A model generated the notes under the pieces. That model did not search any database. It was given only the letters and a program-made list of their open reading frames with translations, and had not been told where the DNA came from. Source: an uncultured Pelagibacteraceae bacterium (GTDB lineage: Bacteria; Pseudomonadota; Alphaproteobacteria; Pelagibacterales; Pelagibacteraceae). Taken from it: a stretch of 64,000 nt of DNA. The stretch covers positions 1-64,000 of the forward strand of contig CACGAM010000004.1 of assembly GCA_902571055.1 (NCBI GenBank), in the 5' to 3' direction. Of the stretch, positions 36,675-50,202 are shown one piece after another; within the stretch, counting starts at the first letter, position 1, and the number at the start of each line of letters is the position of its first letter. Position numbers and translations under genes: made by a program.

Positions 36675-37948
36675 ATCCGTTTTAGATCTTTGTTATTCCA
36701 AGCTATATTTACCTCTGCTCCAGTTCTTGTTTCTGAATTTCTAAAAATTATATTAGCTAGATTTTTTTCTAAAAGTGTTTTTCCGATAAAAATTCCTAAT
36801 CCAAGTCCAGACTTAGTTGAATATTCTTTTATTTGAGATTTATTGTATGGCTCACCAATTTTATTAATGACATCTTTTGGGTAACCGGGACCATCATCTT
36901 CAATTATTATTTCGGAGATTTCACTATCACTTTTAATTGTTACAAATATTTTTTTATTAGCAAATTTATTTGCATTACCAATAAAATTTCTAATACCATA
37001 TATAAGCTCAATTGATTTAGTTATTTGGAATGGGTTTGAGTCTTGCTCAAGGTTAACAACAAACATTTTTTTAGATATTTCCTCAAAAGATTTTATTATT
37101 TCATTGACATAATCTGCCAAACTAAGATTTTGATTAATAAAATCATCTTTTACAAGTGGATCAATTGTAAGTTTTTTCAGAATATTTTCGCATCTTTCAA
37201 CTTGACTGATCAGTAGTTCAATATCTTTTCTATGATCTAAATTTTTACCGAGTGATTTGTTCAGCTCATTAGAGATCACTTTTATGGTTGATAATGGAGT
37301 TCCAAGTGAATGTGCTGCTGCTGCTGCTTGTCCACCTAATGAAACCAGGACATGCTCTTTCGAAATTACCTCTTGAATTTTATCTAAAGCATTTTTTCTT
37401 ATTCTATTTTCTTTACCAAATAGAATTGCAAAGTAATTTAAAAAAATTAAAGCAATTATCAATCCTAAAGGTATTGAGTAATAGTAATAATTACTTAATT
37501 TATAATCATTTAATGGAGAGGGTAACTCTTGATGGTATAATGTCAAAACTGAGATAGATAGAATTGTTACTAAAATTAATATCAGATTTGTTTTAATATT
37601 TAGGTTGGATGAAGCGAAAACACTTGGAATTATTAAAAATACAGAAAAAGGATTTAAAATCCCACCAGTTAAATATAGCAGCAGACTTAATTGAAGAATA
37701 TCGGCTAATAAATAATAAAAAGCAATTTTGTTGGAAAGTTGGGTACTTCTATTATAATTTATTAAGATAATGTTACTGACGGCTCCAAATGCTACAATTG
37801 CGTTAGATAAAATATAATTAAATTCAAATTTAAATATGAAAGCTACTATATTAATTGTAAGAAATTGACCAATTATACCGATCCATCTTAAATTTATATA
37901 TGTAGACTTATTTAAAAAATAATTACTTGAACTATTAATGATCTCCAT
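36671..37948 (-). CDS. regB: RegB/PrrB-like redox sensor histidine kinase
   Basis: [32 protein letters not shown] (H box), VERCENIL (Cys), [14 protein letters not shown]. Confidence 0.88.
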   Translation of the reverse strand: MEIINSSSNYFLNKSTYINLRWIGIIGQFLTINIVAFIFKFEFNYILSNAIVAFGAVSNIILINYNRSTQLSNKIAFYYLLADILQLSLLLYLTGGILNPFSVFLIIPSVFASSNLNIKTNLILILVTILSISVLTLYHQELPSPLNDYKLSNYYYYSIPLGLIIALIFLNYFAILFGKENRIRKNALDKIQEVISKEHVLVSLGGQAAAAAHSLGTPLSTIKVISNELNKSLGKNLDHRKDIELLISQVERCENILKKLTIDPLVKDDFINQNLSLADYVNEIIKSFEEISKKMFVVNLEQDSNPFQITKSIELIYGIRNFIGNANKFANKKIFVTIKSDSEISEIIIEDDGPGYPKDVINKIGEPYNKSQIKEYSTKSGLGLGIFIGKTLLEKNLANIIFRNSETRTGAEVNIAWNNKDLKRI

Positions 37949-37949
37949 T

Positions 37950-40016
<2,067 letters not shown>

Positions 40017-40171
40017 TTATATCATTAATACCTTTTTTTTTAAAAAATATTTCAAAAGGGTTAATTAAATAGTTATTGAAATTCAATGTTAATTGCACCA
40101 GAAATAAATATTTTTACTCACTATTCAAAAATTCAATTTTTAAGCAAATTATCTATTGTTAAATTAAAAAA

Positions 40172-40261
40172 TGGCGGAGAGAATGGGATTCGAACCCATG
40201 AAAGAGTTTCCCCTTTACACGCTTTCCAAGCGTGCGCCTTAAACCACTCGGCCATCTCTCC
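40172..40261 (-). tRNA. tRNA-Ser (GGA), CCA encoded
   Basis: Acceptor GGAGAGA/TCTCTCC; anticodon arm CACGC-TTGGAAA-GCGTG; long variable arm; T loop TTCGAAT. Confidence 0.95.
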
Positions 40262-40316
40262 TGAATTATTTTCTACTTTACATTATATATATAAACTTAA
40301 TAATGTATTTATTTTC

Positions 40317-41165
40317 ATGAAAAAGATACTAATTACAGGAACAAGTGGTTTTTTAGGATCGAATATTTTAAGAAGTTTGGTTAGATCAAATACTGTGTAC
40401 GCAACTACAAGAAAAAAAATAATATCAAATCATAAAAATCTTAAATATATATTTTTTTACAATCACTCAGATTTAATTAAAAAATTAAAAAAAATTAGAG
40501 TCGATGCAGTTATTCATTGTGCTACTCACTATATTAAAACACACCGAAGTAATGATATACCTAAAATAACTAAATCTAATATAGAGTTTGGTAATATTAT
40601 ATTAGAAAATTTAAATAAAATGAGAGTAAAAAAGTTTATAAATTTTTGTACTGTTTGGCAAAATTACAATTCAAAGAAAAATCAACCATATAATCTTTAT
40701 GCTGCATCAAAAAATGCATTTATAGAAATTGTAAATTATTATAAAAAAATTAATAGAAAAACGAACTTTTATAACATTTATATTGCTGATACATTTGGTA
40801 ATAATGATAGAAGGAAAAAGTTAGTTAATATATTAAAAAATGGTGAAAGAAATGATAAAAAAATTCTAATCGAGTCCAGAAATCTCGCTTTAAATTTACT
40901 TGATGTAAAAGATGTAACCAATGCAATCCTTGTTATTGTGAAAAAGAAAATTAAAGATGGTGATTACAATTTAATTAACAATAAGAATTTTAATATTTTC
41001 AAATTAATTAAACGTTTAAATAAAAACAAAAAATTTAAAAAGAAAATAATTTGGGCTGGAAGTAAGAAAATAAATAATAAGATTTTTAAAATTAAAAAAC
41101 TTCCTTATTGGAAGCCTAAATATAGTACTTTCGAAGATCTTACAAATTTTATAATTGGTAAATGA
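40317..41165 (+). CDS. NAD-dependent epimerase/dehydratase
   Basis: MKKILITGTSGFLGSNIL Rossmann start; YNLYAASK active-site-like motif. Start moved from the track's 40086, which runs through antisense tRNA-Ser. Confidence 0.85.
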   Translation: MKKILITGTSGFLGSNILRSLVRSNTVYATTRKKIISNHKNLKYIFFYNHSDLIKKLKKIRVDAVIHCATHYIKTHRSNDIPKITKSNIEFGNIILENLNKMRVKKFINFCTVWQNYNSKKNQPYNLYAASKNAFIEIVNYYKKINRKTNFYNIYIADTFGNNDRRKKLVNILKNGERNDKKILIESRNLALNLLDVKDVTNAILVIVKKKIKDGDYNLINNKNFNIFKLIKRLNKNKKFKKKIIWAGSKKINNKIFKIKKLPYWKPKYSTFEDLTNFIIGK

Positions 41166-41962
41166 AAATATTTGATACAATAACTTTTTTTAGAGAAAAC
41201 TTTATTACAAATCTTAGATTTGAAATATTAAATGAAGTAGTTGACTATTTTGTTATTTGTGAGTCTAAATATGATCATCAAGGTAAAGAAAAAAAATTAA
41301 ATTTTTATTTAAAAAATCAAGGATTTAAAAAAAAAATTATATACTTAGTTTTAGATAAGCCATTTAGAATAGGAAATTCTGCTTGGCAAAATCAAGCGTT
41401 GCAAAGAGAGTATATATTGAATGGTTTAAAAGACGCAAAAAAAGATGATTATATTATGTTTTCTGATCCTGATGAAATTCCTGATCCAAAAAAAATAAAT
41501 GAAGTAAAATTAAAAAAAAAGTATGGAATTTTTTTACAAAAGTGTTTTTGTTATAAGTTTAATTTGTATAACAAATATGAAAGTCCATGGGAAGGCACAA
41601 GAATATGTCAATTCAAAAACCTAAGTTCGGTGGATTATTTAAGACAAAAGATATTATCTAAAAATCTCTCCTCCCCATTCTGGAAGTTTTATAAAAATAA
41701 AAGTATTGAATTAATTGACAACGGAGGATGGCATTTTAATTCACTATTTACGCCGGAAGATATTTCGTTAAAACTTAAAACTTTTGCACATGATGAATTT
41801 TCGAACCCAATTTATTCAGATGTCGAAGTCATAAGAAAAAATATATTAGAAAAAAAAGATCTTTTTAAAAGAGGGTGGAATTATCAGAAAATTGATCTAG
41901 ATGAAACATTTCCAAGTCATATTTATAAAAACAAAAAACTTTTTAAAGAATGGATAGTATAA
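41162..41962 (+). CDS. glycosyltransferase family 17-like
   Basis: MKIFDTITFFRE..LNEVVDYFVICESKYDHQG, FSDPDEIPDP, GGWHFNSLF. Confidence 0.82.
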   Translation: MKIFDTITFFRENFITNLRFEILNEVVDYFVICESKYDHQGKEKKLNFYLKNQGFKKKIIYLVLDKPFRIGNSAWQNQALQREYILNGLKDAKKDDYIMFSDPDEIPDPKKINEVKLKKKYGIFLQKCFCYKFNLYNKYESPWEGTRICQFKNLSSVDYLRQKILSKNLSSPFWKFYKNKSIELIDNGGWHFNSLFTPEDISLKLKTFAHDEFSNPIYSDVEVIRKNILEKKDLFKRGWNYQKIDLDETFPSHIYKNKKLFKEWIV

Positions 41963-41963
41963 G

Positions 41964-42650
41964 TTGGAAAAAATTAATAAATTAAAATTTAAATTTAATA
42001 AGTTATTTTATTTCCTTTTCAAAGAAAGATTTAATAAAACTATTGACTTCTCTTTTCCTAAGAATATTAATAGATGGGATCTAATCAAAGATATAATAAA
42101 TTTAAAAGGCTATAGGTCTTATTTAGAGCTTGGTTGTGACGATGACCATTCATTTGAGAAAATAAAGATTGATTATAAAATTGGTGTCGATCCATATTCT
42201 GGTGGTAATTTCAAAGGTACGAGTGATTTTTTTTTCTCACAAAATAAAAAGAAATTTGACTGTATATTTATTGATGGTTTACATGAATATAAACAAGTTT
42301 GTAAAGATATTCAAAATTCATTAGACTGTTTAGAGGATAATGGGATTATTCTTTTACATGACAGCTTGCCAGCAACAATTCATCAACAAGCTGTACCAAG
42401 ATACAAAATAATTTGGAATGGAGATGTATGGAAAGCTGTGGTTAATTTTAGAACGAAATTGGACTGTGATATAGTAACATGTAAAATAGATCATGGGGTA
42501 TCTTTGGTAAGAAAGGTTAAAAATAAAAAAAAATTGGTAATTAATGTCAAAAATTTTCAAAATCTTAAATTTGAGGAATTTTATAATAATTATAAAAATT
42601 ATTTAAGAGTTTTAGACTATGAAAATGTAATTAAATATATTCAGAATTAA
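41964..42650 (+). CDS. class I SAM-dependent methyltransferase
   Basis: YLELGCDDDHSF, IGVDPYSGG, FDCIFIDGLHEYKQVCKDI, ILLHDSLP. Confidence 0.85.
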   Translation: MEKINKLKFKFNKLFYFLFKERFNKTIDFSFPKNINRWDLIKDIINLKGYRSYLELGCDDDHSFEKIKIDYKIGVDPYSGGNFKGTSDFFFSQNKKKFDCIFIDGLHEYKQVCKDIQNSLDCLEDNGIILLHDSLPATIHQQAVPRYKIIWNGDVWKAVVNFRTKLDCDIVTCKIDHGVSLVRKVKNKKKLVINVKNFQNLKFEEFYNNYKNYLRVLDYENVIKYIQN

Positions 42651-43726
42651 ATAAATTTTTTTAAGATTTCTAAATCTAGATAAATATCTCCATTCAAATT
42701 GTCTTTAATCTTATTTAAATAAATTGACTTATAATTTAAATTGTTTATCCGGCTAATTCTTTTAAAAAGTTTATTGGAATTATCTTTTGGAATTATCTCA
42801 ACTATTTTTGTATCTTTAGCACAAAACACAATGTTTGTTAAACCAGCTCCATGGGGTGCTATAACTTTACTACAATTTTTAAAAACTGAAACCTGCTCAG
42901 AAAAGGTTAGCTCACTAAGTTTTATACATTTATAACTTTTTTTGATTAAAAATTTTTTAATTTCTTCATTATTAATAAGCTTACAGTGTGTATTTTTTGA
43001 GTCACTTCGATCTATAAAAATTTTTTTTATTTTCTTTTTCGGATTATTTACTTTCTTTAAAAATTCTTTTCTAAGGTATCTTATTATCCAGGTAGGTATT
43101 TTACTTTGCGAATTAAAAAAAGATTTATTAAAATAATATGGATGCGATACAGCAATTAATTTATCTACCATTAAATATCTTTTGTAGTTTGAGTCTATAA
43201 ATTTATGACTTTCTACTCCAAGTAATTTTAAAGTTTGTTTCTGAAAAGAATTTAGTCTTGTAAAATAAAAATAATCAATTTTGTTAAGTGCATATAAATT
43301 TGATATAAGCTTGATTTTAGGAATTATATCTAACATCCAATGAGCATAATTGTGATGGCCACTAGCCCCTTGAGTTAGAACCGCTACATTACCATTAACT
43401 TTCTTTAAAAATTTAGAAATACCAGACTTAAGGACCTCATTTTCAGAATTTTTTAAAAAACCATTTATTTGTTGAAATGATGCATTTTTGATCAAAAAGT
43501 TGTCAGAAATTATACTTACATTTTCAACGTAATTGGTAAAAATCTTCCCATTTACAATTTCATATAATTTATATTTATATTTTTTTAAATTAACTCCATT
43601 TATAAAATTAATTTCAGAAACTTTTAAATTTTTTACTTTTTTATTTGGTAATAAAATCTTACCATTTATTTTTAAAAATATGAATTTGATAAGATTTTTA
43701 TAAATATTCTTAATTAGATTTTTCAT
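42647..43726 (-). CDS. glycosyltransferase family 61-like (DUF563)
   Basis: HNYAHWMLDIIPKI, FIDRSDS, APHGAGLTNIVFCAKDTKIVEIIP. Confidence 0.85.
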   Translation of the reverse strand: MKNLIKNIYKNLIKFIFLKINGKILLPNKKVKNLKVSEINFINGVNLKKYKYKLYEIVNGKIFTNYVENVSIISDNFLIKNASFQQINGFLKNSENEVLKSGISKFLKKVNGNVAVLTQGASGHHNYAHWMLDIIPKIKLISNLYALNKIDYFYFTRLNSFQKQTLKLLGVESHKFIDSNYKRYLMVDKLIAVSHPYYFNKSFFNSQSKIPTWIIRYLRKEFLKKVNNPKKKIKKIFIDRSDSKNTHCKLINNEEIKKFLIKKSYKCIKLSELTFSEQVSVFKNCSKVIAPHGAGLTNIVFCAKDTKIVEIIPKDNSNKLFKRISRINNLNYKSIYLNKIKDNLNGDIYLDLEILKKFI

Positions 43727-43741
43727 TAAACTATAAAATAT

Positions 43742-45547
43742 TTATTCTTTATTTATCTTAAGCACTCCAATAAATGCCTCTTGAGGAATCTCTACTTTTC
43801 CGAATTGTTTAGATCTTGCTTTTCCTTTTTTTTGTTTATCAAGCAGTTTTCTTTTTCTGTCTCTTGCACCACCTCCATGAATTTTTGTAAGAACATCTTT
43901 TTTGAAACCTTTTATTGTCTCTCTGGCAATTATCTTACCACCTATTGCGGCTTGCACAGGTATCATAAAATTATGTCTTGGTATTAAATCTTTTAATTTT
44001 TCACAGACCTCTCTTCCTATTGTTTGTGCAAAATCTTTATGCACCATCATTGCTAAGGCATCTACAGGCTCAGAATTTACAAGTATTCCCATTTTAACTA
44101 GGTCGCCTTCTTTGTGACCGATAATTTCGTAATCAAAACTCGCATAACCACTTGTCATCGATTTTAATCTATCATTAAAATCAAACACAACTTCATTTAG
44201 TGGAATCTCATAATTTATAACTGCCCTATTACCTGAATAACTTAAATTTGTCTGAATTCCTCTTTTATTTTGGCAAAGCTTCATTATCGATCCTAAATAT
44301 TGATCAGGAGTAATTATAGTAGCTTTAATCCACGGTTCCTCTATCATTTTGATTAAAGTTGGGTCTGGTAAATTAGATGGGTTCTGTAAATTTTTAATTT
44401 CACTGTTATTCATGTGTACTTTGTACACAACACCTGGAGTAGTAGTTAACAAATTTATGTCAAATTCTCTCTCGAGCCTCTCTGTAACTATTTCTAAATG
44501 TAATAAACCTAAAAAACCACACCTAAAACCAAGTCCTAATGCTGATGAAGTTTCAGCCTCATAGGTAAAACTTGCATCATTCAACTTTAATTTTGCTAAG
44601 CCATCTTTTAGTTTTTGATATTCAGAACTATCAACTGGAAATAGGCCACAAAAAACAACAGGTTTACTTGGCTTAAAACCCGGCAATGCATCATTGAGTG
44701 GGTTGTTTGCATCGCAAATTGTGTCACCAACTTTTGTATCTGAAAGTTCTTTTATACCCGTTGTAATAAATCCAATTTCTCCAGCATTCAGATCCTGCAC
44801 ATCTTCTGGTTTTGGTGTAAATACCCCAACCTTTTCTATAAAGTATTCTTTATTATTCGACATCATCTTTATCTTCATATTTTTTTTTAATTTCCCATCA
44901 ATAACCCTTACTAGGATAACAACTCCAAGGTAAGTATCATACCAACTATCAACTAATAAGCATTTAAGCTTTTCGTTTATTTGCCCTTTAGGGCTTGGTA
45001 ATATCTCAATAATCTTTTCTAATATTTCATCTACTCCCTCACCAGTCTTACCAGAGCATGGAACAGAATTTTTAGTATCAATTCCTATAACATCCTCAAT
45101 TTGTTTATTTGATCTATCTAAATCTGATGCAGGTAAATCAATCTTATTTAAAATAGGTATAATCTCATGATTTGAATCTAAAGCTTGATATACATTTGCT
45201 AATGTTTGTGCCTCTACACCTTGAGTACTGTCAACAATTAATATTGATCCTTCACATGCATACAAAGATCTACTCACTTCGTAACTAAAGTCGACATGTC
45301 CAGGTGTATCTATAATATTTAAAATGTACTCTTTTCCAGACTTTGATTTATAATTTAACTTAACAGTCTGTGCCTTTATTGTTATCCCTCTTTCTCTTTC
45401 AATATCCATAGAATCAAGAACTTGTGCTTTCATTTCTCTATCTGTAAGACCGCCACATTTATGTATAATACGATCAGCTATTGTTGACTTACCATGATCA
45501 ATATGCGCTATTATTGCAAAATTTCTTATATTTTCAATTGATGACAT
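43742..45547 (-). CDS. lepA: elongation factor 4
   Basis: [56 protein letters not shown]. Confidence 0.97.
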   Translation of the reverse strand: MSSIENIRNFAIIAHIDHGKSTIADRIIHKCGGLTDREMKAQVLDSMDIERERGITIKAQTVKLNYKSKSGKEYILNIIDTPGHVDFSYEVSRSLYACEGSILIVDSTQGVEAQTLANVYQALDSNHEIIPILNKIDLPASDLDRSNKQIEDVIGIDTKNSVPCSGKTGEGVDEILEKIIEILPSPKGQINEKLKCLLVDSWYDTYLGVVILVRVIDGKLKKNMKIKMMSNNKEYFIEKVGVFTPKPEDVQDLNAGEIGFITTGIKELSDTKVGDTICDANNPLNDALPGFKPSKPVVFCGLFPVDSSEYQKLKDGLAKLKLNDASFTYEAETSSALGLGFRCGFLGLLHLEIVTERLEREFDINLLTTTPGVVYKVHMNNSEIKNLQNPSNLPDPTLIKMIEEPWIKATIITPDQYLGSIMKLCQNKRGIQTNLSYSGNRAVINYEIPLNEVVFDFNDRLKSMTSGYASFDYEIIGHKEGDLVKMGILVNSEPVDALAMMVHKDFAQTIGREVCEKLKDLIPRHNFMIPVQAAIGGKIIARETIKGFKKDVLTKIHGGGARDRKRKLLDKQKKGKARSKQFGKVEIPQEAFIGVLKINKE

Positions 45548-45548
45548 T

Positions 45549-47930
45549 TTAAGATCTTAGTTGTGCGCCCGTATGCTCTTCAACTGATTTGATAATTCTA
45601 TTCGATATATCTTTCAATTCATTATCATTTAAAGTTTTTTCATCCGATTGAATGGTTACTTTTAAAGCAATTGATTTTTTATCAGAGGGAATATTTTCTC
45701 CTTCATAGACATCAAATATATTAATTTTTTTAATCATTGATGAATCTGTATTTTTAATTGCATCAACTAGTCGTTGGGCATTTATGTTTTTACTAATCAA
45801 GAATGCAAAATCTCTTTCTGACTTTTGAAAATCTGATAATTCAAGGCTTTTAATTATTTTTTTATTACTTTGTTTAAATTGAACTAGATTATCTAAAAAA
45901 ATTTCAAAACCAAACGTTTCATTAATTATTTTAGGATGTAGCTGACCAAAATATGCCAGTAAGCTTTTTTCATTTTTTGATGAAATGGTACCTGAGATAC
46001 CAGGATGATAGTATGAGGGCGAAATATCTTCTATTAACATTTCTTCTCTTTCTAATCCTAGCTCTATAAGTGACTGGATAAGATCTTTTTTAATATCAAA
46101 TACATTAATATTTTTTTCTCCGAAATTGTTTTGATCATCATATTGTTTTTTTCTAACACCGCATACAACTGTAATCTGATCTCCAGGTTTTTTACCCGTA
46201 AACACTGGGCCAATCTCAAACAAAGATTGATCAGCGAAACCTCTATTTAAATTTTTTTCCAAATAGTAAATTAAGTTTGGATACAAAGAATTTCTAAGCA
46301 CACTTAACTCTGAGCTTATAGGATTGATAATTTTTATAGTTTCCAAACTTTCTTTAAACTTATCGTTTATTTTATCTTCGCTAAAAGACCATGTTATAGT
46401 TTCATAGTAACCTTTTGAGGCTACTGATCTTTGAGCTAAATGGAAATGTTTTTGATAAAAGTTTAGTGTTGGCTTTATTCTAATTTTCTCAGGCTCTATA
46501 GATTTAATATTGTCATAACCTGAAATTCTAATAATCTCCTCAATTAAATCAATCTCACCAAATATATCTGGTCTCCAAGTAGGAACCTTTATTTCAATAA
46601 ACTTACTTTTATTTTTTGTTTCAAAACCTAATCTAGTTAAAATTTTAATCATATCTTTCTGATTAATTTTTATACCAATTATTTTTGATACTAAATTAGA
46701 ATTAAATTTTATTATTTTTTTTCTAAATTTTTGTGTTTCTTGAATGTCAAAATTTGAAACTTCTCCACCACATATTTCAGTTATTAATTTAGCAGCGGTT
46801 TCGAGACCCTCTTTTACTGATTGAGGATCAATTCCTCTTTCAAATCTAAATTTGGCATCGCTGTTAATTTCTAACTCTTTTGATGTTTTTCTTGTAATGC
46901 TTGGATCAAAATATGCTGACTCTATCAAAATATTTTTAGTATTTAACTCTGTTCCTGATCTAACACCCCCAATTATTCCACCCAAACCAAGAGCTCCCTC
47001 ATCATCTGAAATTACACACATATTCTCTTTTAACGTATATGTTTTGTTATCAAGTGCCTTAAGTATTTCACCTTTTTTCGAATTTCTTACAATAATTGAA
47101 TTTTTTATTTTATCTAAATCATATGCATGAAGAGGTCTATTTAAGTCAAACATTACATAATTTGTAATATCAACAACTGCAGATATTGGTCTTAAACCTA
47201 ATGCCAAAATTCTTTCTTTTAACCAGCTCGGACTTTCTTTATTAGATATATTTTTAATAAGGCAACTTCCAAATATTGAACATGCTTGATTTTTACTTTT
47301 TTCTATTTTTATCTTTAAGTTGTGCTTTAATTTTTTGTTAAATTTGATTTTCTTAATTTCTTTTAGATTACCATATCCGCACGCATGAAGATCCCTGGCT
47401 ATTCCTCTTACCCCCAAACAATCTGGTCTATTTGGTGTAATAGATAATTCTATAACATTATTATTATTTTTATTCTTAAAATATGATTTTCCAATACTAC
47501 CAGAATATTTTTGACTTAGCTCAATAATACCCTCAGATTCGTTGGACAATTTCAATTCAGATTCAGAGCAAAGCATACCATAAGAAGTTTCTCCCCTTAT
47601 TTTTGAAACCTCCAACTTAATTCCATTTTTTGGTATTGTTGTGCCTGGTGGAGCATAGATAGTTAATAAACCGTCTTGTGCATTTGATGCTCCACAAACA
47701 ACTTTTATACTTTCTTTTGCTCCTATATCAACATCACATAATTTTAATCTGTCAGCGTTTGGATGTTTATTAGCTTTAATAATTTTTGCTACTAAAAATT
47801 CACTTAGTTCATTTTTTGCATGATCAACCTTTTCGACTTCTAAACCAATCCCGTTAAGTTTTTCAATAATTTGCTTCTCACTTTTACTAGTACTTAAATG
47901 ATCACTCAACCAATCTTTGGTAAACTTCAT
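45549..47930 (-). CDS. pheT: phenylalanyl-tRNA synthetase beta subunit
   Basis: [43 protein letters not shown]; overlaps the pheS 3' end. Confidence 0.96.
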   Translation of the reverse strand: MKFTKDWLSDHLSTSKSEKQIIEKLNGIGLEVEKVDHAKNELSEFLVAKIIKANKHPNADRLKLCDVDIGAKESIKVVCGASNAQDGLLTIYAPPGTTIPKNGIKLEVSKIRGETSYGMLCSESELKLSNESEGIIELSQKYSGSIGKSYFKNKNNNNVIELSITPNRPDCLGVRGIARDLHACGYGNLKEIKKIKFNKKLKHNLKIKIEKSKNQACSIFGSCLIKNISNKESPSWLKERILALGLRPISAVVDITNYVMFDLNRPLHAYDLDKIKNSIIVRNSKKGEILKALDNKTYTLKENMCVISDDEGALGLGGIIGGVRSGTELNTKNILIESAYFDPSITRKTSKELEINSDAKFRFERGIDPQSVKEGLETAAKLITEICGGEVSNFDIQETQKFRKKIIKFNSNLVSKIIGIKINQKDMIKILTRLGFETKNKSKFIEIKVPTWRPDIFGEIDLIEEIIRISGYDNIKSIEPEKIRIKPTLNFYQKHFHLAQRSVASKGYYETITWSFSEDKINDKFKESLETIKIINPISSELSVLRNSLYPNLIYYLEKNLNRGFADQSLFEIGPVFTGKKPGDQITVVCGVRKKQYDDQNNFGEKNINVFDIKKDLIQSLIELGLEREEMLIEDISPSYYHPGISGTISSKNEKSLLAYFGQLHPKIINETFGFEIFLDNLVQFKQSNKKIIKSLELSDFQKSERDFAFLISKNINAQRLVDAIKNTDSSMIKKINIFDVYEGENIPSDKKSIALKVTIQSDEKTLNDNELKDISNRIIKSVEEHTGAQLRS

Positions 47931-48994
47931 CTACTTAGTCCTCTATAATTAGTTGGAACATCTAATGGATCAAAGCCATAATGATTTAACCATCTGTAAT
48001 CGCATTCAAAAAAAGATCTCAAATCATTGATCCCATATTTCAACATAGCCAGTCTATCTATACCTATACCAAAAGCGAAACCTTGAAATTTATTTGGGTC
48101 TACATTGCAGTTTTTTAAAACATTTGGATGGACCATTCCACAACCAAGTATTTCAAGCCATTTATCTCCTTCGCCAATTATAATTTTATTATTTTCAATT
48201 CTATAACCTATATCTACTTCTGCTGATGGTTCAGTGAAAGGAAAATGGCTAGGACGAAATCTCATTTTAATTTTTTCTACTTCAAAAAATTCTTTGATAA
48301 AATAGTTGAGACAACCTTTTAAATGACCCATGTTTATATCTTTATCTATGTGAAGACCTTCTAATTGATGAAACATAGGAGTGTGGGTTTGGTCACTATC
48401 ACTTCTATATGTCCTGCCTGGAGCAATTATTTTAAACGGTGGTCTTCCTTTTAACATTGTACGTACTTGAACTGGAGAAGTATGGGTTCTCAACAAAGTT
48501 TTCATATCTTGATCTAAATAAAAAGTGTCATGCATATCTTTTGCTGGATGATTTTCAGGTGTATTTAGTGCTGTAAAATTATTATACTCATTCTCTACAT
48601 CTGGTCCCTCTTCGACGGAAAATCCTATTTCTGAAAAAATACAAGATATTTCATCAATTACTTGAGAAACTGGATGAACTTTTCCAATTTTAAAATCTTT
48701 TTCAGGTAAGGTTATATCAATTTTTTCCTTATTAACTTTCTCAATAATTTCTTTATCTAAAACTTCTTTTGATTTAATTGAAAAAAATTCTGATAGCTCT
48801 TTTTTTAAACTATTTATATTAGCAGCAAAATTTTTTCTCTCATCTGGAGATAATGATCCTATTTTTTTGAATTCTAAGTTTATTATTCCGTTTTTGCCAA
48901 ATATTTCAGAACTTATTTTAGTTAATTCAGATAAATTTTTTGCGACTTTTATTTTTTCCTTAAATTCAAATATTTTTTTTTCAAATTCAGACAT
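47927..48994 (-). CDS. pheS: phenylalanyl-tRNA synthetase alpha subunit
   Basis: [62 protein letters not shown]. Confidence 0.97.
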   Translation of the reverse strand: MSEFEKKIFEFKEKIKVAKNLSELTKISSEIFGKNGIINLEFKKIGSLSPDERKNFAANINSLKKELSEFFSIKSKEVLDKEIIEKVNKEKIDITLPEKDFKIGKVHPVSQVIDEISCIFSEIGFSVEEGPDVENEYNNFTALNTPENHPAKDMHDTFYLDQDMKTLLRTHTSPVQVRTMLKGRPPFKIIAPGRTYRSDSDQTHTPMFHQLEGLHIDKDINMGHLKGCLNYFIKEFFEVEKIKMRFRPSHFPFTEPSAEVDIGYRIENNKIIIGEGDKWLEILGCGMVHPNVLKNCNVDPNKFQGFAFGIGIDRLAMLKYGINDLRSFFECDYRWLNHYGFDPLDVPTNYRGLSR

Positions 48995-49041
48995 TTAGAC
49001 AGATTATTTCTTAAACAAATAAAAACAATAGACAATGATTG

Positions 49042-49398
49042 TTAATTAAGAGCTGCTTGAGCTTTTTTTACAATAGTTTTGAATGCCTCTGGGTTATCAT
49101 ATGCAATTTCTGCAAGAATTTTTCTATCAATTTTAATACCTGATTTGTTTAATCCATTAATGAATTTTGAATATGTCAAACCTTCTTGTCTTACTCCAGC
49201 GTTAATTCTCTGTATCCAAAGAGATTTAAATTCTCTTTTTTTATTTCGTCTATCCCTGTAAGCATATTGCATTGCTTTTTCCATCGCTTGTCTAGCGACT
49301 CTTATAGTGTTTTTCCTTCTGCCCCACTGACCTTTAACAGCTTTTAAAACTTTTTTGTGTTTAGCTCTACTTGTTACACCACGCTTTACTCTAGACAT
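49042..49398 (-). CDS. rplT: 50S ribosomal protein L20
   Basis: [67 protein letters not shown]. Confidence 0.98.
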   Translation of the reverse strand: MSRVKRGVTSRAKHKKVLKAVKGQWGRRKNTIRVARQAMEKAMQYAYRDRRNKKREFKSLWIQRINAGVRQEGLTYSKFINGLNKSGIKIDRKILAEIAYDNPEAFKTIVKKAQAALN

Positions 49399-49399
49399 A

Positions 49400-49606
49400 T
49401 TAACCTCTCAAACTGTAGGGCATATAAGATTTTACAATCTTTCCATCTTGCTTTGACATTACAGTTGTTCCTCTTTGTTTTCTTATTTGTGAATTGGTTC
49501 TTTTAATCATACCATGCCTTTTACCAGCTTGAGCCATTATTACTTTTCCTCTTGCTGAAATTTTAAACCTTTTCTTAGCTGAACTTTTTGTTTTTAGTTT
49601 TGGCAT
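49400..49606 (-). CDS. rpmI: 50S ribosomal protein L35
   Basis: [32 protein letters not shown]. Confidence 0.97.
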   Translation of the reverse strand: MPKLKTKSSAKKRFKISARGKVIMAQAGKRHGMIKRTNSQIRKQRGTTVMSKQDGKIVKSYMPYSLRG

Positions 49607-49656
49607 AGTGGTGGGTTATACTAATATAAATATTATTTTACAATAGATATTATAGC

Positions 49657-50202
49657 CTATAAAGGCTGGATTACCATGATCATTTGTTTACCATCAAATT
49701 TTGGTTGCAACTCTACTTTGCCAATTGTCTCCATATCGATCTTAATTTTTTCCATTAGATCATTCCCTAACTTGGAATGTTGCATTTCTCTTCCTTTAAA
49801 TCTTATAGTAAACTTCACTTTGTCTCCTTTCGAAAGAAATTTTTGAGCATTTTTAATCTTAAAAGTATAATCGTGAACTTCTGTAACAGGTCTTAATTTA
49901 ATTTCTTTTAGTTCGATTTTTTTTTGCTTCTTTTTTGCTTTGTTTAATTTTTTCTGTTGGTCATATTTATATTTCCCCATATCCATTATTTTACAAACAG
50001 GTGGTCTTGCATTTGGAGCTATTTCTATTAAATCAAGATTTTCATTTTTTGCTTTGGATATTGCTTCTTGTAAGTTTAGTACTCCAAGATTTTCACCATC
50101 AGTATTAATAACTTGTACCTCTGGAGAAGTAATTCTGTTATTAGCTCTAGGACCCTTGGGTTTTGTTCTTCTTTGAAAATAATTTTGTTTTGGAAATGGC
50201 AC
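49657..50202 (-). CDS. infC: translation initiation factor IF-3
   Basis: ANNRITSPEVQVINTDGENLGVL, VCKIMDMGKYKYDQQKK; GTG start abutting the thrS stop. Confidence 0.97.
   Translation of the reverse strand: MPFPKQNYFQRRTKPKGPRANNRITSPEVQVINTDGENLGVLNLQEAISKAKNENLDLIEIAPNARPPVCKIMDMGKYKYDQQKKLNKAKKKQKKIELKEIKLRPVTEVHDYTFKIKNAQKFLSKGDKVKFTIRFKGREMQHSKLGNDLMEKIKIDMETIGKVELQPKFDGKQMIMVIQPL

Noticed and set aside
40086-40316. N-terminal extension of the epimerase ORF (...ENGIRTHERVSPLHAFQACALNHSAISPE...)
   Set aside because: This is the antisense translation of tRNA-Ser (40172-40261), a well-known spurious peptide. Epimerase start set at 40317.
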